A DNA stretch of 64,000 nt from assembly GCF_022682495.2 (NCBI RefSeq), contig NC_071390.1:165627220-165691219 (forward strand). Direction: 5' to 3'. Numbering within the stretch: position 1 is the stretch's first letter; each line of letters begins with the position of its first letter. This document shows, piece by piece, positions 46,660 through 57,555 of this stretch. A model generated the notes under the pieces. The model saw nothing but the letters and a program-made list of their open reading frames with translations. It was not told the origin of the DNA and did not search any database. Position numbers and translations under genes: made by a program. Source of the stretch: Desmodus rotundus (taxonomy: Eukaryota > Chordata > Mammalia > Chiroptera > Phyllostomidae).

Positions 46660-46745
46660 CTTGCATTTATTCATTCATTGATTCAATGAACGTTTGTAGA
46701 GTGTGTGCTCCGTGCCAGACAGTCCCAAGAGAACACGTGGGATCT
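46660..46745 (-). repeat. L2 LINE 3' end
   Basis: TTATTCATTCATTGATTCAA, TGAACGTTTGTAGAGTGTGT, GCTCCGTGCCAGACAGTCCC, the antisense L2 terminus. Confidence 0.7.
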
Positions 46746-46957
46746 GTCTGCCCAGTTTCTGGAATTCTATCAATAACTACAGCATGTGATTCCCCTCTCA
46801 CTCTGTCCATTGGTATTTATGTCGATGAAACAAGCAATGGACCCCTTGGAGACAGCACAAAATAAGGCAACCAACCATCCCGGCTTGCTCAGAACTAAGA
46901 GGGCTCCTGGGATACAAACTGGGAAAGTCCTGGGCAAACAGAAACGAGTTACTCTAA

Positions 46958-47160
46958 CAGCCGTGTCCAACCTGCAGCCCGCCGGCCATATGCAGCCCAG
47001 GATGGCTGTGAATGCGGCCCAACACAAAGCCGTAAATTTACTTAAAACATTATGGGATTTTTGTGTGTGTGTGATTACATATTGCGGTGTGCTGAATGTG
47101 TGGCCCAAGACAACTCTTCTTCCAGCGAGGCGCAAGACACCAAAAGGTAGGATGCCCCTG
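46958..47160 (+). mobile_element. hAT-like non-autonomous DNA transposon
   Basis: About 203 bases with imperfect terminal inverted repeats: CAGCCGTGTCCAACCT at the left and the reverse complement of CAGGGGCATCCTACCT at the right, 11 of 16 matching. The body carries CATATGCAGCCCAGGATGGC, GAATGCGGCCCAACACAAAG and TGTGTGGCCCAAGACAACTC blocks, which I recall from a mammalian DNA element, but I do not name the family. A clean 8-bp target duplication is not evident. The 142-codon frames across it on both strands are by-products of its GC-rich palindromic ends. Confidence 0.65.
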
Positions 47161-47274
47161 CTAGTACTAGACTTGGAACAAGACCAAAGTCTGAGTTTCA
47201 AATTCTCTCATTAAATGGTTAGACTTGACCTTTGAAAATCTTCTGAGTGAACTTTGGTGATTTTGGGGTAGGGG

Positions 47275-47385
47275 GTAATCTTTAGGCCTTCAGTTTCCAC
47301 ATCTGTAGAAAGAAGTTGCTAGACTAGATTATCTCTAAGTACTACCTTCTGGTTTTAATATTCTAAGAATAAATTTAATACCTTT
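47275..47385 (+). repeat. MIR-like SINE fragment
   Basis: GCCTTCAGTTTCCACATCTG, then TGCTAGACTAGATTATCTCT and AAGTACTACCTTCTGG, a common ending of MIR-like SINEs. Confidence 0.6.
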
Positions 47386-47904
47386 TAGGATTAAAATGGG
47401 TCTGAAGGTGCTACAGAGGTATAGGGAGCTCCTTGTAAATCTATTGTCCACAAATAAAAATAACACCAATTATTTGAAATCCTGTTGGATTCCCAGGAAC
47501 TATTGTACAATGATCTAATCTAAACTTAAACCACTCCTCTCAATTAAGCATCAGAATTCTTTGCCTCAGTGCCTGGGTAAACTTAGCTCAGTACAGAAAA
47601 CTTCTATTCTGAAACTGTGGCAGAGGAGCTTACAGCCAGTTTTGGAAAGATACAGTACAAAATTATATTTAGCTGGATTGCTTTCGCGATTAGGCAGAGT
47701 GATGAGCTCTGAGTATTTCAGGCAAAGTAGACTTTTGTTGCCATCAGGTGCCTTTGTATCATGGATAAGACTGTAGAAGGAAATAAGGATCACACACCAT
47801 ATGAAAGTCACTCCTTTGAAAGACCGTGATTTAAAAAATAAGAGGATACAGAGGGGAAAGTGGAGCCCCATCCCAATTCTAAGACTAGTTTGGAGAAGCT
47901 TACT

Positions 47905-47985
47905 TTTCTTGGACTTCAGTAGCCTCATCTGTTAAATGGTCAGACAATGTAATTTCTAGGGTCATGTGAGGATAAACTTACTCTT
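47905..47985 (+). repeat. MIR SINE fragment
   Basis: GACTTCAGTAGCCTCATCTG, TTAAATGGTCAGACAATG and GGTCATGTGAGGATAAACT in MIR order. Confidence 0.65.
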
Positions 47986-47999
47986 TTATAAAATAAAAT

Positions 48000-48112
48000 T
48001 CATCTATATATAAAACTTTTTATATAGGGTATACATTTATATATAAAATATCTATATCATATGTGGTATATGTAAAAATCTCTAAATATATATATAAGAC
48101 CTACTATGTGCT
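48000..48112. repeat. TA-rich low-complexity tract
   Basis: Clusters of TATATA and near-palindromic AT sequence. Confidence 0.8.
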
Positions 48113-49900
48113 GTTATATTCTTAAATATAAAAAGAATTTCAAAATGTGAAAATTTTATGCAAATCTAGAAGAACATGTAAAAAAAGTAAGTTCCAGAAC
48201 CACTCTCTTTAGCTCCTTCAAGTCCTGAAAGATCAGGTCTGGAGCTAACCCAACACAGTCACCAAGATTAACACAGAAAGTAAGGGGTCACTGAGATCAG
48301 ATCCACGTCTCTGAGTACCATTCACCCTTAAACTGTGGTGGACTGAAAGCAACATAAGAACATCCCATCATCCACATTGTCCCATTCTTAGAAAGTCCTC
48401 AAGAGTCCCCTTGCCTGATGATGCCTTCTCCAACTTGGACAGGTGTTCGCCCAGTCCCTCCGAGCAGAGACAGGAGCTGAGAACTCATATGCTCATTAAA
48501 TAGAGTTGTTTTTCCTTGACTTGATGCATCTTCACAGATTCAGCTTATCCCTGATCCATCTGGTTTCATTCTTTGATATTCCTGGAGCTAACAGAAGCTA
48601 AGCACTCTGCCTACCATACACACCAGCACTCAGTAAATGATAGTGTCCTCCCTCCCTTACTCTTTCTCCTCCCTGTAGAGTCACTAGCCCAAGTTAGGTC
48701 CTGGTCAGCATTTTTTTAAAAACAGTGTTGCTGGTTGATATCCCTGAAGGCCTGCTGTGGGCTGACAGTAAGACGCTCCAGGGATTGCCAGTGAAAATTC
48801 AGGAGGAAGACAGGACAGTGAGGCCATCGAGATCTGAATTCTATTTGCAACCAAAAGAGGCTCCCTGGCTGTTAGATTGGCAAATAGCCCAAGAACTGTT
48901 GAAATTCCAATTCCATGGCCAAAGTCTGTTGCTCTCCCAGTCCCACCAGTTGCATCCCAATGCTGTCTCGAGTTTGATTTAACTTTCTTGCCAACACACA
49001 GGAACAGATTGTTAGAAAACAATGATCTCAGGACCTCCCTCAAAACTGCAGTGTTTTTCACCCCCCTCCCCCCCGTTAGTGTTGAGATAGCAGCCTACAA
49101 TTGCAGGATGATTTATCTCTCCATGCTGGTCTGTTGCTACATTACCGGACATTTCCTCCACAGTTGATTCCATCAATCATGCGATCATCTGAACGCTCCA
49201 CAGCCTGCACAAATCTCCCAGAGCCACACTCGCTATTCATCTTGCCGGCCGTCTCTCACTCCTGTCAGTTTTAAATCTGCTCCCTTCTCATTCTCTTCTC
49301 CTGTCCCCGGAGGGCTCTGCATGGGATGTATGATTATTCAGTATTTACAGGGATGTCACTTCAAAAATTTCACCATTGCAAATGACAAAAACTCAGGGGC
49401 TCACACAGAATCGGCTGCGCCTCAGCCACCATTTTGAATTTTTACATCATGCTGTAAATTCCACAACTACCCGTGAATCTTTAAAAACACTGACTTGCTT
49501 CAAAGGAAGCCTTAGGGCAGGAGTATGGCATTTGCTAAATTCCTTCCAATTTAATTCTAAAATTTCCATTTTTTGAGGAGGATTTATTCAATTTTCTATT
49601 TTTGGAAAAAATATAATTTAGCAATGCTTCCGCCATTATTGACATTGTCACACAAGTCAAGCTTTATTTTTAAACCTCTAAAATCATCCTTATGAACTGT
49701 CTACATCTTATTGTCAGATGCATTTCTCTTTTATAATGAAATTTAAATGCTTGTGTTACCTAACACCCATGCAGGACTTCTGGTGTCCCGCAATCTGTCC
49801 TAAGCATATAAACATGCACAGTTTAATCCGGAAACCAAACCTACGTCCCCCATTACTGTGAAGAGACTATTTGAACAAACTATTTAAATACAAGGGGGAA
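48113..49900. other. unannotated sequence
   Basis: No gene recognised. Contains a C-run at 49061-49074 (G-quadruplex candidate on the minus strand). The 118-codon minus-strand frame at 48705-49061 has no recognised product. Confidence 0.3.
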
Positions 49901-49904
49901 TCAA

Positions 49905-50115
49905 ATTTATTCAACACATACTATACACTTGGCTTTTACACAGACATTGTCTTTGAAAGGCTGACCACAATTCAAGCAGGTAATCTAATTACCTACACAG
50001 TCATAGATGAGAAAGCTGAAAAATAAAAATGTTAGCAGACTCAAAGAGGTTGCTAAACCAGCGTTCTAACCCCTGTCTGTCTGATTCCAAATGTTCTACT
50101 TCTCAATGTTCCATC
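49905..50115 (-). repeat. MIR SINE
   Basis: Antisense: TTATTCAACACATACTATAC, then GGTAATCTAATTACCTACAC, ATAGATGAGAAAGCTGAAAA, AACCAGCGTTCTAACCCCTG, TCTGTCTGATTCCAAATG. Confidence 0.75.
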
Positions 50116-50940
50116 ATGTCAATTTCTACCTTTGCTTTTAGAAATAGATCTGATGACATTCTAGGTTATTGTTAAATATTCTTCTCTGAACTCTGTACTC
50201 AATCTTTGGCCTCGTGTAACATCTTATCAACCCAAGGTCAGTCATCTTTTTACGTGTCAGCCTTGCTGAAAAATTGCCTTGTCCAGATCCACCACGAAAG
50301 GGGCAGCCGAGGTCGAAAGTATGCTTGCCTTTCCCCCAGGTTGGACTGGAGTGATCCACAATTCTGGAGTGGTCTGCGCTGGTCGGGCCTGCCTTAGTGC
50401 CAGGCCACCTGCGTCGACCCAGCTAAGAAAAAAGGCTTCCTCCACGTGGTCCAGCTAGGATCATCAGAGTTCTTCACCCCATTATGGGCCCAAGGCCCCA
50501 GCTACAAAAAGATTCACTTAGCTTACTTTGTTCAGCACATCTATTTTTCTTAAAGGACTTAATGGGGTAGTGACTGGTCAATAGGAGATAAGTATTTCTT
50601 GGACTTCTGGCCAATCTCAGCATACAAAAGACTACCTAGAGGAAGTTCAAATGGGCCAGCAGAGCCAGGAATTTGGAGCATGAAATGGCAGGCCACAAGG
50701 GCAACCCAGATAGGCCATTCAACAACAGGAAGGCCAGCAAAGAGGATCAGGCAGTGAGGGAAGACCAGGGGCCAGTCTAACAGGAAGGTGAGCATCACAG
50801 GAGGCAAATGTGGGAGCACTGATCACAAGCCCAGGCACAGTCTGCAAAGGCAAGTCTCCAGTGTCCCGGGTGATGCAAGGGAGATGGATGGGGCCATAAT
50901 CTCCAAGCCAGTCTTCTGGACAAGATGTCAAGACATACGG
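50116..50940. other. unannotated sequence
   Basis: Slightly GC-richer around 50280-50430, with several CpG, but no island. Minus-strand frames here (50138-50359, 50257-50445) have no recognised product. Confidence 0.3.
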
Positions 50941-50944
50941 CAAA

Positions 50945-51085
50945 TAATAAGGGCTTACTCTGTGGCAGGCACTTCTGTTTTACGTGTCATTAATTCTCCT
51001 AATCTTCTCACTAATGATATGAAGCAACTAGTGTCCCTATTCCAAATGCATGTATAAACTTGTCCAATATCTTGTAACCCATATT
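50945..51085 (-). repeat. MIR SINE fragment
   Basis: GGGCTTACTCTGTGGCAGGC, ATTAATTCTCCTAATCTTCT, then AACTTGTCCAATATCTTGTA, antisense MIR. Confidence 0.7.
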
Positions 51086-51765
51086 TGAATGAATTTAAAC
51101 CTTCCAAAGATGGTCACCCTGGCTCTGAGACCACTTCCCTGCTTACCACCTGCTCCTGGAGCTGAGGTGAGGACTAAACAGCAAGCAATTGTGGACTGCA
51201 ATCTGCAGCGGAAAGCACTTGTTTTTAGTCCAAGCATTTGTTTTAAACCCTAGGAGATAGTGTGTTGGTCAGCATTTGGTCAGGAAAACAGAAGCTACTT
51301 TGAACACCCCAAAGATATCAGTAATTCCAATGCAGGGAATTTTAGAGGCTTACCCGGACTTTTGGAAAGCCTGGGCAGGGGCATTCAGGAAAGCCGCCAA
51401 GACTTGCTGCGCCTGAACAAGTGGGCTGAACACCGGCCTGAGGCTACTGCACCTCTTCAGGGCATCTGGGAAGTTCTCGCTGTCTGTCCTGGCCAGCAGC
51501 TCAGAGACAGGCGATTCCTGAAAGGTGCAACTGAAAGGCATTTTGAACTTCACATTCTTCTGCCCACACATCTGCTGGTAATGGCCTCCTTTGGAACATA
51601 GTGACCACTCCTCTTCTGCCAAGACAATCTCACACAAGTTCCTCTCCTTGGCGGCCTCTACCCTAGACCACACATAAAAGGATATTCTAGGAATGGACTT
51701 CCAGCTTCTTCTCAATGCACAGGAGACCTCAGGGGTGGTACAGACATACCAAGTTTACGGCGAAT
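51086..51765. other. unannotated sequence
   Basis: Overlapping frames on both strands at 51260-51715 (113 and 121 codons) show no known protein and overlap each other over most of their length, which argues against either being coding. Confidence 0.3.
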
Positions 51766-51769
51766 ACTC

Positions 51770-51945
51770 TGGTAGAGTTAGGTATAGTTACTATTCCCAT
51801 TTTATAGTTGACAAAGAGGAGGCACCAAGAGGTTACTTGATTTGTCCCAAATCACATAACTAGTAAGTGATGGAAGGAGGAGTCAGACTCAGAGTTTGGC
51901 TCCAGAACCCATGCTTCTGCCACCGCATGGCACTGCATTCGTGAA
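51770..51945 (-). repeat. MIR SINE
   Basis: Antisense: TTACTATTCCCATTTTATAG, AAAGAGGAGGCACCAAGAGG, TGTCCCAAATCACATAACTA, AGTAAGTGATGGAAGGAGGA, GTCAGACTCAGAG. Well preserved. Confidence 0.9.
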
Positions 51946-51954
51946 AGACTAGCC

Positions 51955-52050
51955 CAGCGATGCCTGGCACAGATTACACCCGTTAAATTAAGCTGTTGTG
52001 GCGGCGGCGGCAGTGGTGGCGGCGGCTATATTACTTGTATTACTACATTT
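51955..52050 (+). repeat. MIR SINE 3' end with an expanded triplet tail
   Basis: GCCTGGCACAGATTACACC, then CGTTAAATTAAGCTGTTGTG, a diverged MIR 3' end in the opposite orientation to the MIR before it. Its tail carries the GGC run listed next. Confidence 0.6.
51999..52026 (+). repeat. GGC/GGT triplet repeat
   Basis: Three GGC units, an interrupting GCAGTGGT, then three more GGC-type units. It lies where MIR normally ends in a short microsatellite and may have grown from GTT or GGT units. Interrupted and short, so probably stable. Confidence 0.8.
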
Positions 52051-55000
52051 GTTTTTCTCATAATTATCACAATGAGGGTTGCCCAGCTATTACCTAAAGA
52101 ATGTTGAATACCTCCCCCACCAACAGTCTATACCACATTATCCATCTTCCAAGGCAACCTAGGTGATTTTCTTCCCCTAATAAATGTGCCCTTATGATTT
52201 AGTCCCAGATTTCTCGATAATACCCACTATTTAAAAAACAAATGTCCTGAGTAGCCACAGACGTCTGTGGACGAACTGAGCATACACATGCACATGTGTG
52301 CACACACAAAGCACAAAGTGTGTGAACCACTGTGACATAACTATTTCTATCGATGCGATGCTGATGGTGAGTTCCAGCAGCTTCACCCAGACAATCCCAG
52401 CCGGCCAATTATTGCAAGCATCCTCTTCCTGCAGATGCATCCCTCAGAAAACGTGTCAAACGCGCTTGGAAACAACCCTAGGCTGCAGCGCTGAGAAGGG
52501 GAAACTCAGCTTTGGTCTTGCCGGCTTTGGGCTGCCTGGTGCAGCCCCGAACACACGGGCAGTCTCTGATTCCGTCTCCAGGTACTGCAGAGAAGGCTCT
52601 GTAATTGGAAACTGCCGCCCGAGCAAAAAGTCTGCCTTGTTTCATAAACAGTGCCCTCTGAAGAAGTTTAAAATTTACCAGAGGAGAAACGCAGCCTCTC
52701 CCTGTTACCATCCGTGTTTTAGAACTAGTTGAAATTGATCTGAGGTTTCTGCTGCCTTTTTCCTCTTACAGCTCATTTAACCATGCAATTAGGCAGCTAA
52801 GTAGATGCAAAATATTTAAAATTCAACATGCTTCACATCAATCCAGTGGTCAGAATTTTTTACTTTAAAGTAAGTGATCAATTTGCTCTTTCTTCACCCC
52901 TCTTCTTTCATTTCTAGCCATCTTCAATCATTATTAGAAAAAAAAAAAAGAAAAAAGAAACAGAGGGTGTTTATCTTAACTCAGCAATTTCATGAATTCT
53001 ATCAGATGGTAGGAGCAAAAATAATAAGTTAGAAGATTTCAAATGAAAAGGCAGAGCAAGGGCAAGATCACGTGGCTAATAATGCATTTTGTAAATGTAG
53101 GGGAGAAAACCACGCATGAATAACAAATTTCCATGATAGGAAGGTGAACAGCCTGTTTAACGACTGCAAATTCAATGCTGGAGATCACTCGCTCTGAACA
53201 GGTATACAGTATTATATTCCGACTGAGAAAGGAACGCCACGTGAATGCACTTGGCAAAAAGGTAGCAGAGGAATATTGCATCTTTAATAGGATTTTTGAT
53301 TCAAATGTGCTGAGCCAAACCATTTAAAATTGCATTTGAATAGTAAACAGATAACATCATCATTTTTAAAAACCTGCACACTTGTGCCAGATCAACAGGG
53401 AGCCTGCAAAATAAGAACAGGGAGACGGAGGTATCAGCTCTGAATAGCAAACAAAATTAGATAGGAATTCTCAGCCATAAGGCCTTCTTCAGACCTCAGA
53501 AAAGTACAGCAAGATTAACTCGGTCCTTTGTCAGCACAACTCCAAGAAGACTTCAGGGCCAGGAGCTCCCTCCCCATCAAAGTATCTTTCTCAAGCACTC
53601 ATTTAATTTGGGTGGGGGTTTATCTTGCTTCTTCCACCAAATTGCTTTAGTTTTACTCATCAATCTGCATTATTGGTGTTTATGGGTGATGTCAGAGAAA
53701 AGTGAAGGAAAACATGCAGCCAGGTGGTGGCCGCACAGAATTATAATGTCAGTGTTTCAAATGCAGGAGACATCTAAGGAAGCCCAAGAAATTACATTCA
53801 CCCCCCACCACCCCTGCCAGCCAAAACCCAGTTTCCCAGAATCCTCCCAAGTGAATCCTTATGTTTGGCCAAGTTTCTACATAAATGAAAGCTAGTCCTT
53901 TGTGTGTGCTGACTTGCTACAGCCCAAGTCTTCCAAAAACCTTTAAGACAGCATTTTCCTATACCGAGTATACAGACCAATGCTTGGTGTCAGAGGGTGG
54001 ACTGGAATGGGGCGGGGTGGGGAGTCTACTTTAATTAACATCTTTAGGAGAAATTCGCGAAAGAGATGGAGAATCACATGAGAGAGAAAGCACAGATGGC
54101 TAAACTGGGGAAGTCCTCAGATTTTTAACAGGGCCTCTGAGCCCAGGGTTTCCTGATCTGCCCGTTAGGCAGCAAGCGCCATGTTCCTCTTCTCTGAGTA
54201 GAGTTATCTCACCAGTTTGCCATCGAGGCTCTGTGTGGTCCTTTTCCTTGAGAAAAGCGTCATCATTGAGGGCTGGGAAGTTTACACTGGAAAGCTGACT
54301 TGGAAGTTCCTGCTGTATCCCAGGCAGAAGAGGCGTAGTCCAAAGCTTCAGGAAAACCGCGTTTGTGCCTGACATAGACCAAAGCCTTAGCAAACCAACA
54401 AACCAACACAGCAGAGACACAGGGGTCATGCCTCACTTACAGGATGACTTGAAGGGGTATTTCTTTTTTGTCCTAGATCAATAACCTCCACATTTTTATT
54501 TATAAGTGTTTAAGTAGTTAATGATTAAAACATCAAAAATATGAAAAGGTATTCAAAAAACGTTCTCGTTGTTGTCTTCCAACTGCCCTGTTCTCATCCC
54601 TTTGAAGAGATGACCATCTGTTACCTCACTATTACTGGTCTTTTCACAGGTTTTCAACACATGTCCATTGCTTCTCGGCTTCCTCAAGGACCTTCTAGGC
54701 GTTGACATTCCAGACTTCTCGGGCTCCGATTTGCTTTAAGCATCAGGCCTCTCAGGTTTTATACTGATCATTTCGCAAGAGAAAAATGATTATCTTTTCA
54801 TTCTAACTGAAGCATCACCAACAAGAAGGTGGTAAAAAAATTTCAGACACTAACTCAGTTTCCTAGGGTAAGTTTGATCACTACTGTAGAGTAGGAAAAC
54901 TGTATTCCTCAGGTAAGTCCATGTTTCAGAAATGATCTTCCACTAACAATAATAAAAGGAGGTTAAAACCAGTTTTACCCACCCATTCATTAGTAAGTTC

Positions 55001-55165
55001 TCTTAGAATAAAAGGTAGATTTTATTATCTCAGAAAACTCACAGGCGGTTTTGCTCCTATGTAACGTATCGGTTTTATTTGTCCAGCGATCATTACCCTT
55101 GCTTTTGGCCACTGTAACCCATTTTCATTTGAAAAGCACCCCCACTCTCAGCCCATGCATTTCAG
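52051..55165. other. unique sequence with candidate conserved block
   Basis: No gene recognised. About 52340-52640 is unusually rich in CpG for this window, without TATA or obvious exon structure. 52730-53420 is repeat-free and AT-balanced with TAAT-type motifs. Around 54470-54700 there is LINE-like sequence I could not place. A CAG|GTAAGT donor-like site at about 54910 has no open exon before it. Confidence 0.35.
52730..53420. promoter_or_regulatory. possible conserved non-coding element
   Basis: Inference only: no repeat recognised over about 700 bases, many homeodomain-core (TAAT/ATTA) and E-box-like (CACGTG at about 53238) motifs, and an AT-balanced texture like developmental enhancers. 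No conservation could be measured. Confidence 0.2.
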
Positions 55166-55169
55166 GGTG

Positions 55170-55560
55170 AGCTGACACATGCTCCAACCCACAGGACTGG
55201 ACCGTGACCCTTGCCAGCGGGGTCAAAGTCAGATCCCTGCCGACCACACAGGTTTGTTCTAGGCTCACCGCATGGTCCAAACAGGTCAGTGAGAACCTGG
55301 TCTGGTCCTCTCACTGGCTCTCATGGGAAAGAGAGTCTCTCTGTGCCTGGACTGGCTAAGCCTATAGATTTGTCAAAGCAGAGCTATAGGTGCTCTTTCC
55401 CCACCAGGTGGTCTGAGAATACAGCCCTCACAAAGAAAGCAGAACTGAAAAATAGAGAAAGAAGAAATCTAATGTTTGATACTAGATCCAAATCTCTCCT
55501 TTTCAAAAATGTGAACTAACTATTCCCCTCTTTGTCAAGTCATTTCAATTGATTTTTTTT
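55170..55560 (+). mobile_element. possible old LTR or LINE remnant
   Basis: AAGTCAGATCCCTGCCGACC, ACACAGGTTTGTTCTAGGCT, GTCCAAACAGGTCAGTGAGA, GAAAGAGAGTCTCTCTGTGC and CAATTGATTTTTTTTTTGCC occur in the order of an ancient interspersed repeat that I recall but cannot name with confidence. The 102-codon frame across it is not a gene. Confidence 0.45.
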
Positions 55561-55909
55561 TTGCCACTAACTAAACAAACCCTTATAGAATTTAATTGCA
55601 ATAGCCATTGACCTATACTTAGCTATTTAAAGTTGAGAATTGGTTTCGTCATATCACCTATACTATTAGATGTAGTACACAGAGGCAGAGAAAAAAATCC
55701 TTTCCAAGTATAATAGTATTGCTTGTACCTATTTTTACAGACACCAAGCATCAGAATATGCTGGTACCAGTTACACAAGGTTAACCAGTTAGTACAAGGT
55801 GTTCAGCTAGTTTAGAAACTGGATGAACTTCTAGCTGGGTTAATCCTTCAGGTCCTCAAACACAGTCTCTGGAGGCTGATACTTAGAATTGCAAGAACTC
55901 CTCCAGTCC

Positions 55910-56030
55910 AGTGATTTCTATTCCAGTAGGTTCTGGACGCACCTGACCCCACAATCGGAACCTAGAGGAACAGGGTCCAAGAATCAGTGTTGTTAGCAAA
56001 GCCCCCTGGTGGGCATCACACACCCAGCTC
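55910..56030 (+). mobile_element. possible MER5A-like element
   Basis: CCAGTGATTTCTATTCCAGT, AGGTTCTGGACGCACCTGAC, then AGAATCAGTGTTGTTAGCAA and GCCCCCTGGTGGGCATCAC. Divergent; the orientation is uncertain. Confidence 0.4.
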
Positions 56031-57310
56031 GACATTCGCCCTCTGATCTAGGTCATCACCGAACTACCAAATGAACCCCGACAGTTGGGCCCTGCCCTGG
56101 CCTTCTTCATGAGATCAGAACGTACTTCTTCCAAGCGTCTAAATTCCTACTCTTCACATTCCTACTGTACCTTCTTGTTTTGTCTCAATAAACGTATAAG
56201 CTTTGTTTACGAAGAAAAACATATCACAGACAAATCACATCAACTTACTAACCTGTGTCAATGATCAGCAAATTAGTAGACCTCTCCTACTTGTGTTGGT
56301 CCTCACATTTTCAGCATTTAAAAGTTGGTTATTTCAAATCCTTTATTAATAACTTTTACCAAATGCCAACAATTAAACTTGGAAACCAGAAGAAGAATCT
56401 CATGGTCAAATTCATCACTGTGCTCAGCTCACGATGCAGTGTTTCATTAGCATCAGTGACCTAGCAGTGCTGGGCATAAGAACACATTTCAATAAATATT
56501 TGTTGAGTACCACCAGCTACCAGTTAAATAATGAAATCCACTAGATCAAGACCGAAATGTATTCTCAATGATCTGTTTTGATAACCTTTTATCTTGCATC
56601 TTGCATTCACCTAAGGAAATCACGAAGAAAAGGGCCACTCTCTGCAACTCAGCGTGGAAGCCTTCGGCACAGGGCACTCTCAGACATGCGGTCCAATTTC
56701 AGATCCCTAAGGGACATCAGAGATTATTTATTTCTATCACAAGTAGATCAGAGACTGCAAACCTAATTGCCCACAGGGGCTGGGCACACCAAGGGGCAAA
56801 GCAAGGGAGACACAGGATTTATGGTGTTCCGATTTTGTCATATTTTATTTTTAATCCCACGAAATACCCTCAGTCTCAGTGTTGGGGACTGTCCACGGGG
56901 TTTAGAGCAGCATGCGTTCACTGTGAGAATGATGTCATTTCCAAGGGGACAATTGGTTCTTGAGGGTGCAAAACGCTTAGTTATTGCAATGGTCTGTGGT
57001 CTTCAAAAGGACCATGGTACATAAACAGACAGTATATCCGTGATACAAAAATTTTACAGAGATGGGGAGACAATTAGGAGAAAGAAACGTCTCCAATAGC
57101 TCCTCAGGAGAGCAAAGTGATTAAAATGTTGACAAACATCCGGACTCGGAAGAACTCAAGTGTCTCAGGGGGCAGCAAATTCTTAGCTCCCACTGCTTTG
57201 TGGTCGTGTGAAAGGATGGCCTGGCCATGTTTTTCAAGAGAAAGCATATATCTAGGTATTGTGATAACATTTTCTGATCTTTAAATATTGGTTTCTTTTA
57301 AAAGGAAACA
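56031..57310. other. unannotated sequence
   Basis: An L2-like terminus at about 56475-56510 (CAATAAATATTTGTTGAGTA) is the only repeat recognised. Frames of up to 131 codons at 56568-57024 overlap each other in different frames and look like chance. Confidence 0.3.
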
Positions 57311-57430
57311 GCTCTGGCCAGGTGGCTCAAATGGTTGGAGTGTCAACCCGTGCACCTAAAAGGTTGAGGGTTCGATCCCTGGTCAGAGTGGGTACAGGAG
57401 GCAACTGATTGTTTTTCTCTATGACATACA

Positions 57431-57488
<58 letters not shown>

Positions 57489-57555
57489 CCCTCACCCCTT
57501 CCCCTCTCCCTAAAATCAATGAAACATATCCTTAGGGGAAAATTTAAAAAATGAA
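57311..57555 (+). mobile_element. VES SINE (bat tRNA-derived SINE)
   Basis: Sense. Head GCTCTGGCCAGGTGGCTCAA, B-box GGTTCGATCCC (57369-57379) intact to the Pol III consensus, GGTACAGGAGGCAACTGATT block, then a long TC tract, CCCTCACCCCTTCCCCTCTC and a decayed A-rich tail. Flanking AAAAGGAAACA (left) and AAAAGAAAATTA (right) may be a decayed target duplication. Confidence 0.92.
57435..57484 (+). repeat. (TC)n microsatellite
   Basis: 25 uninterrupted TC units grown from the pyrimidine-rich part of the VES SINE. Likely polymorphic and hard to sequence through accurately. Confidence 0.97.

Noticed and set aside
46770..47214. Overlapping frames of 142 and 143 codons on opposite strands
   Set aside because: They lie across a hAT-like DNA element with inverted-repeat ends, which gives mirrored open frames; neither resembles a transposase.
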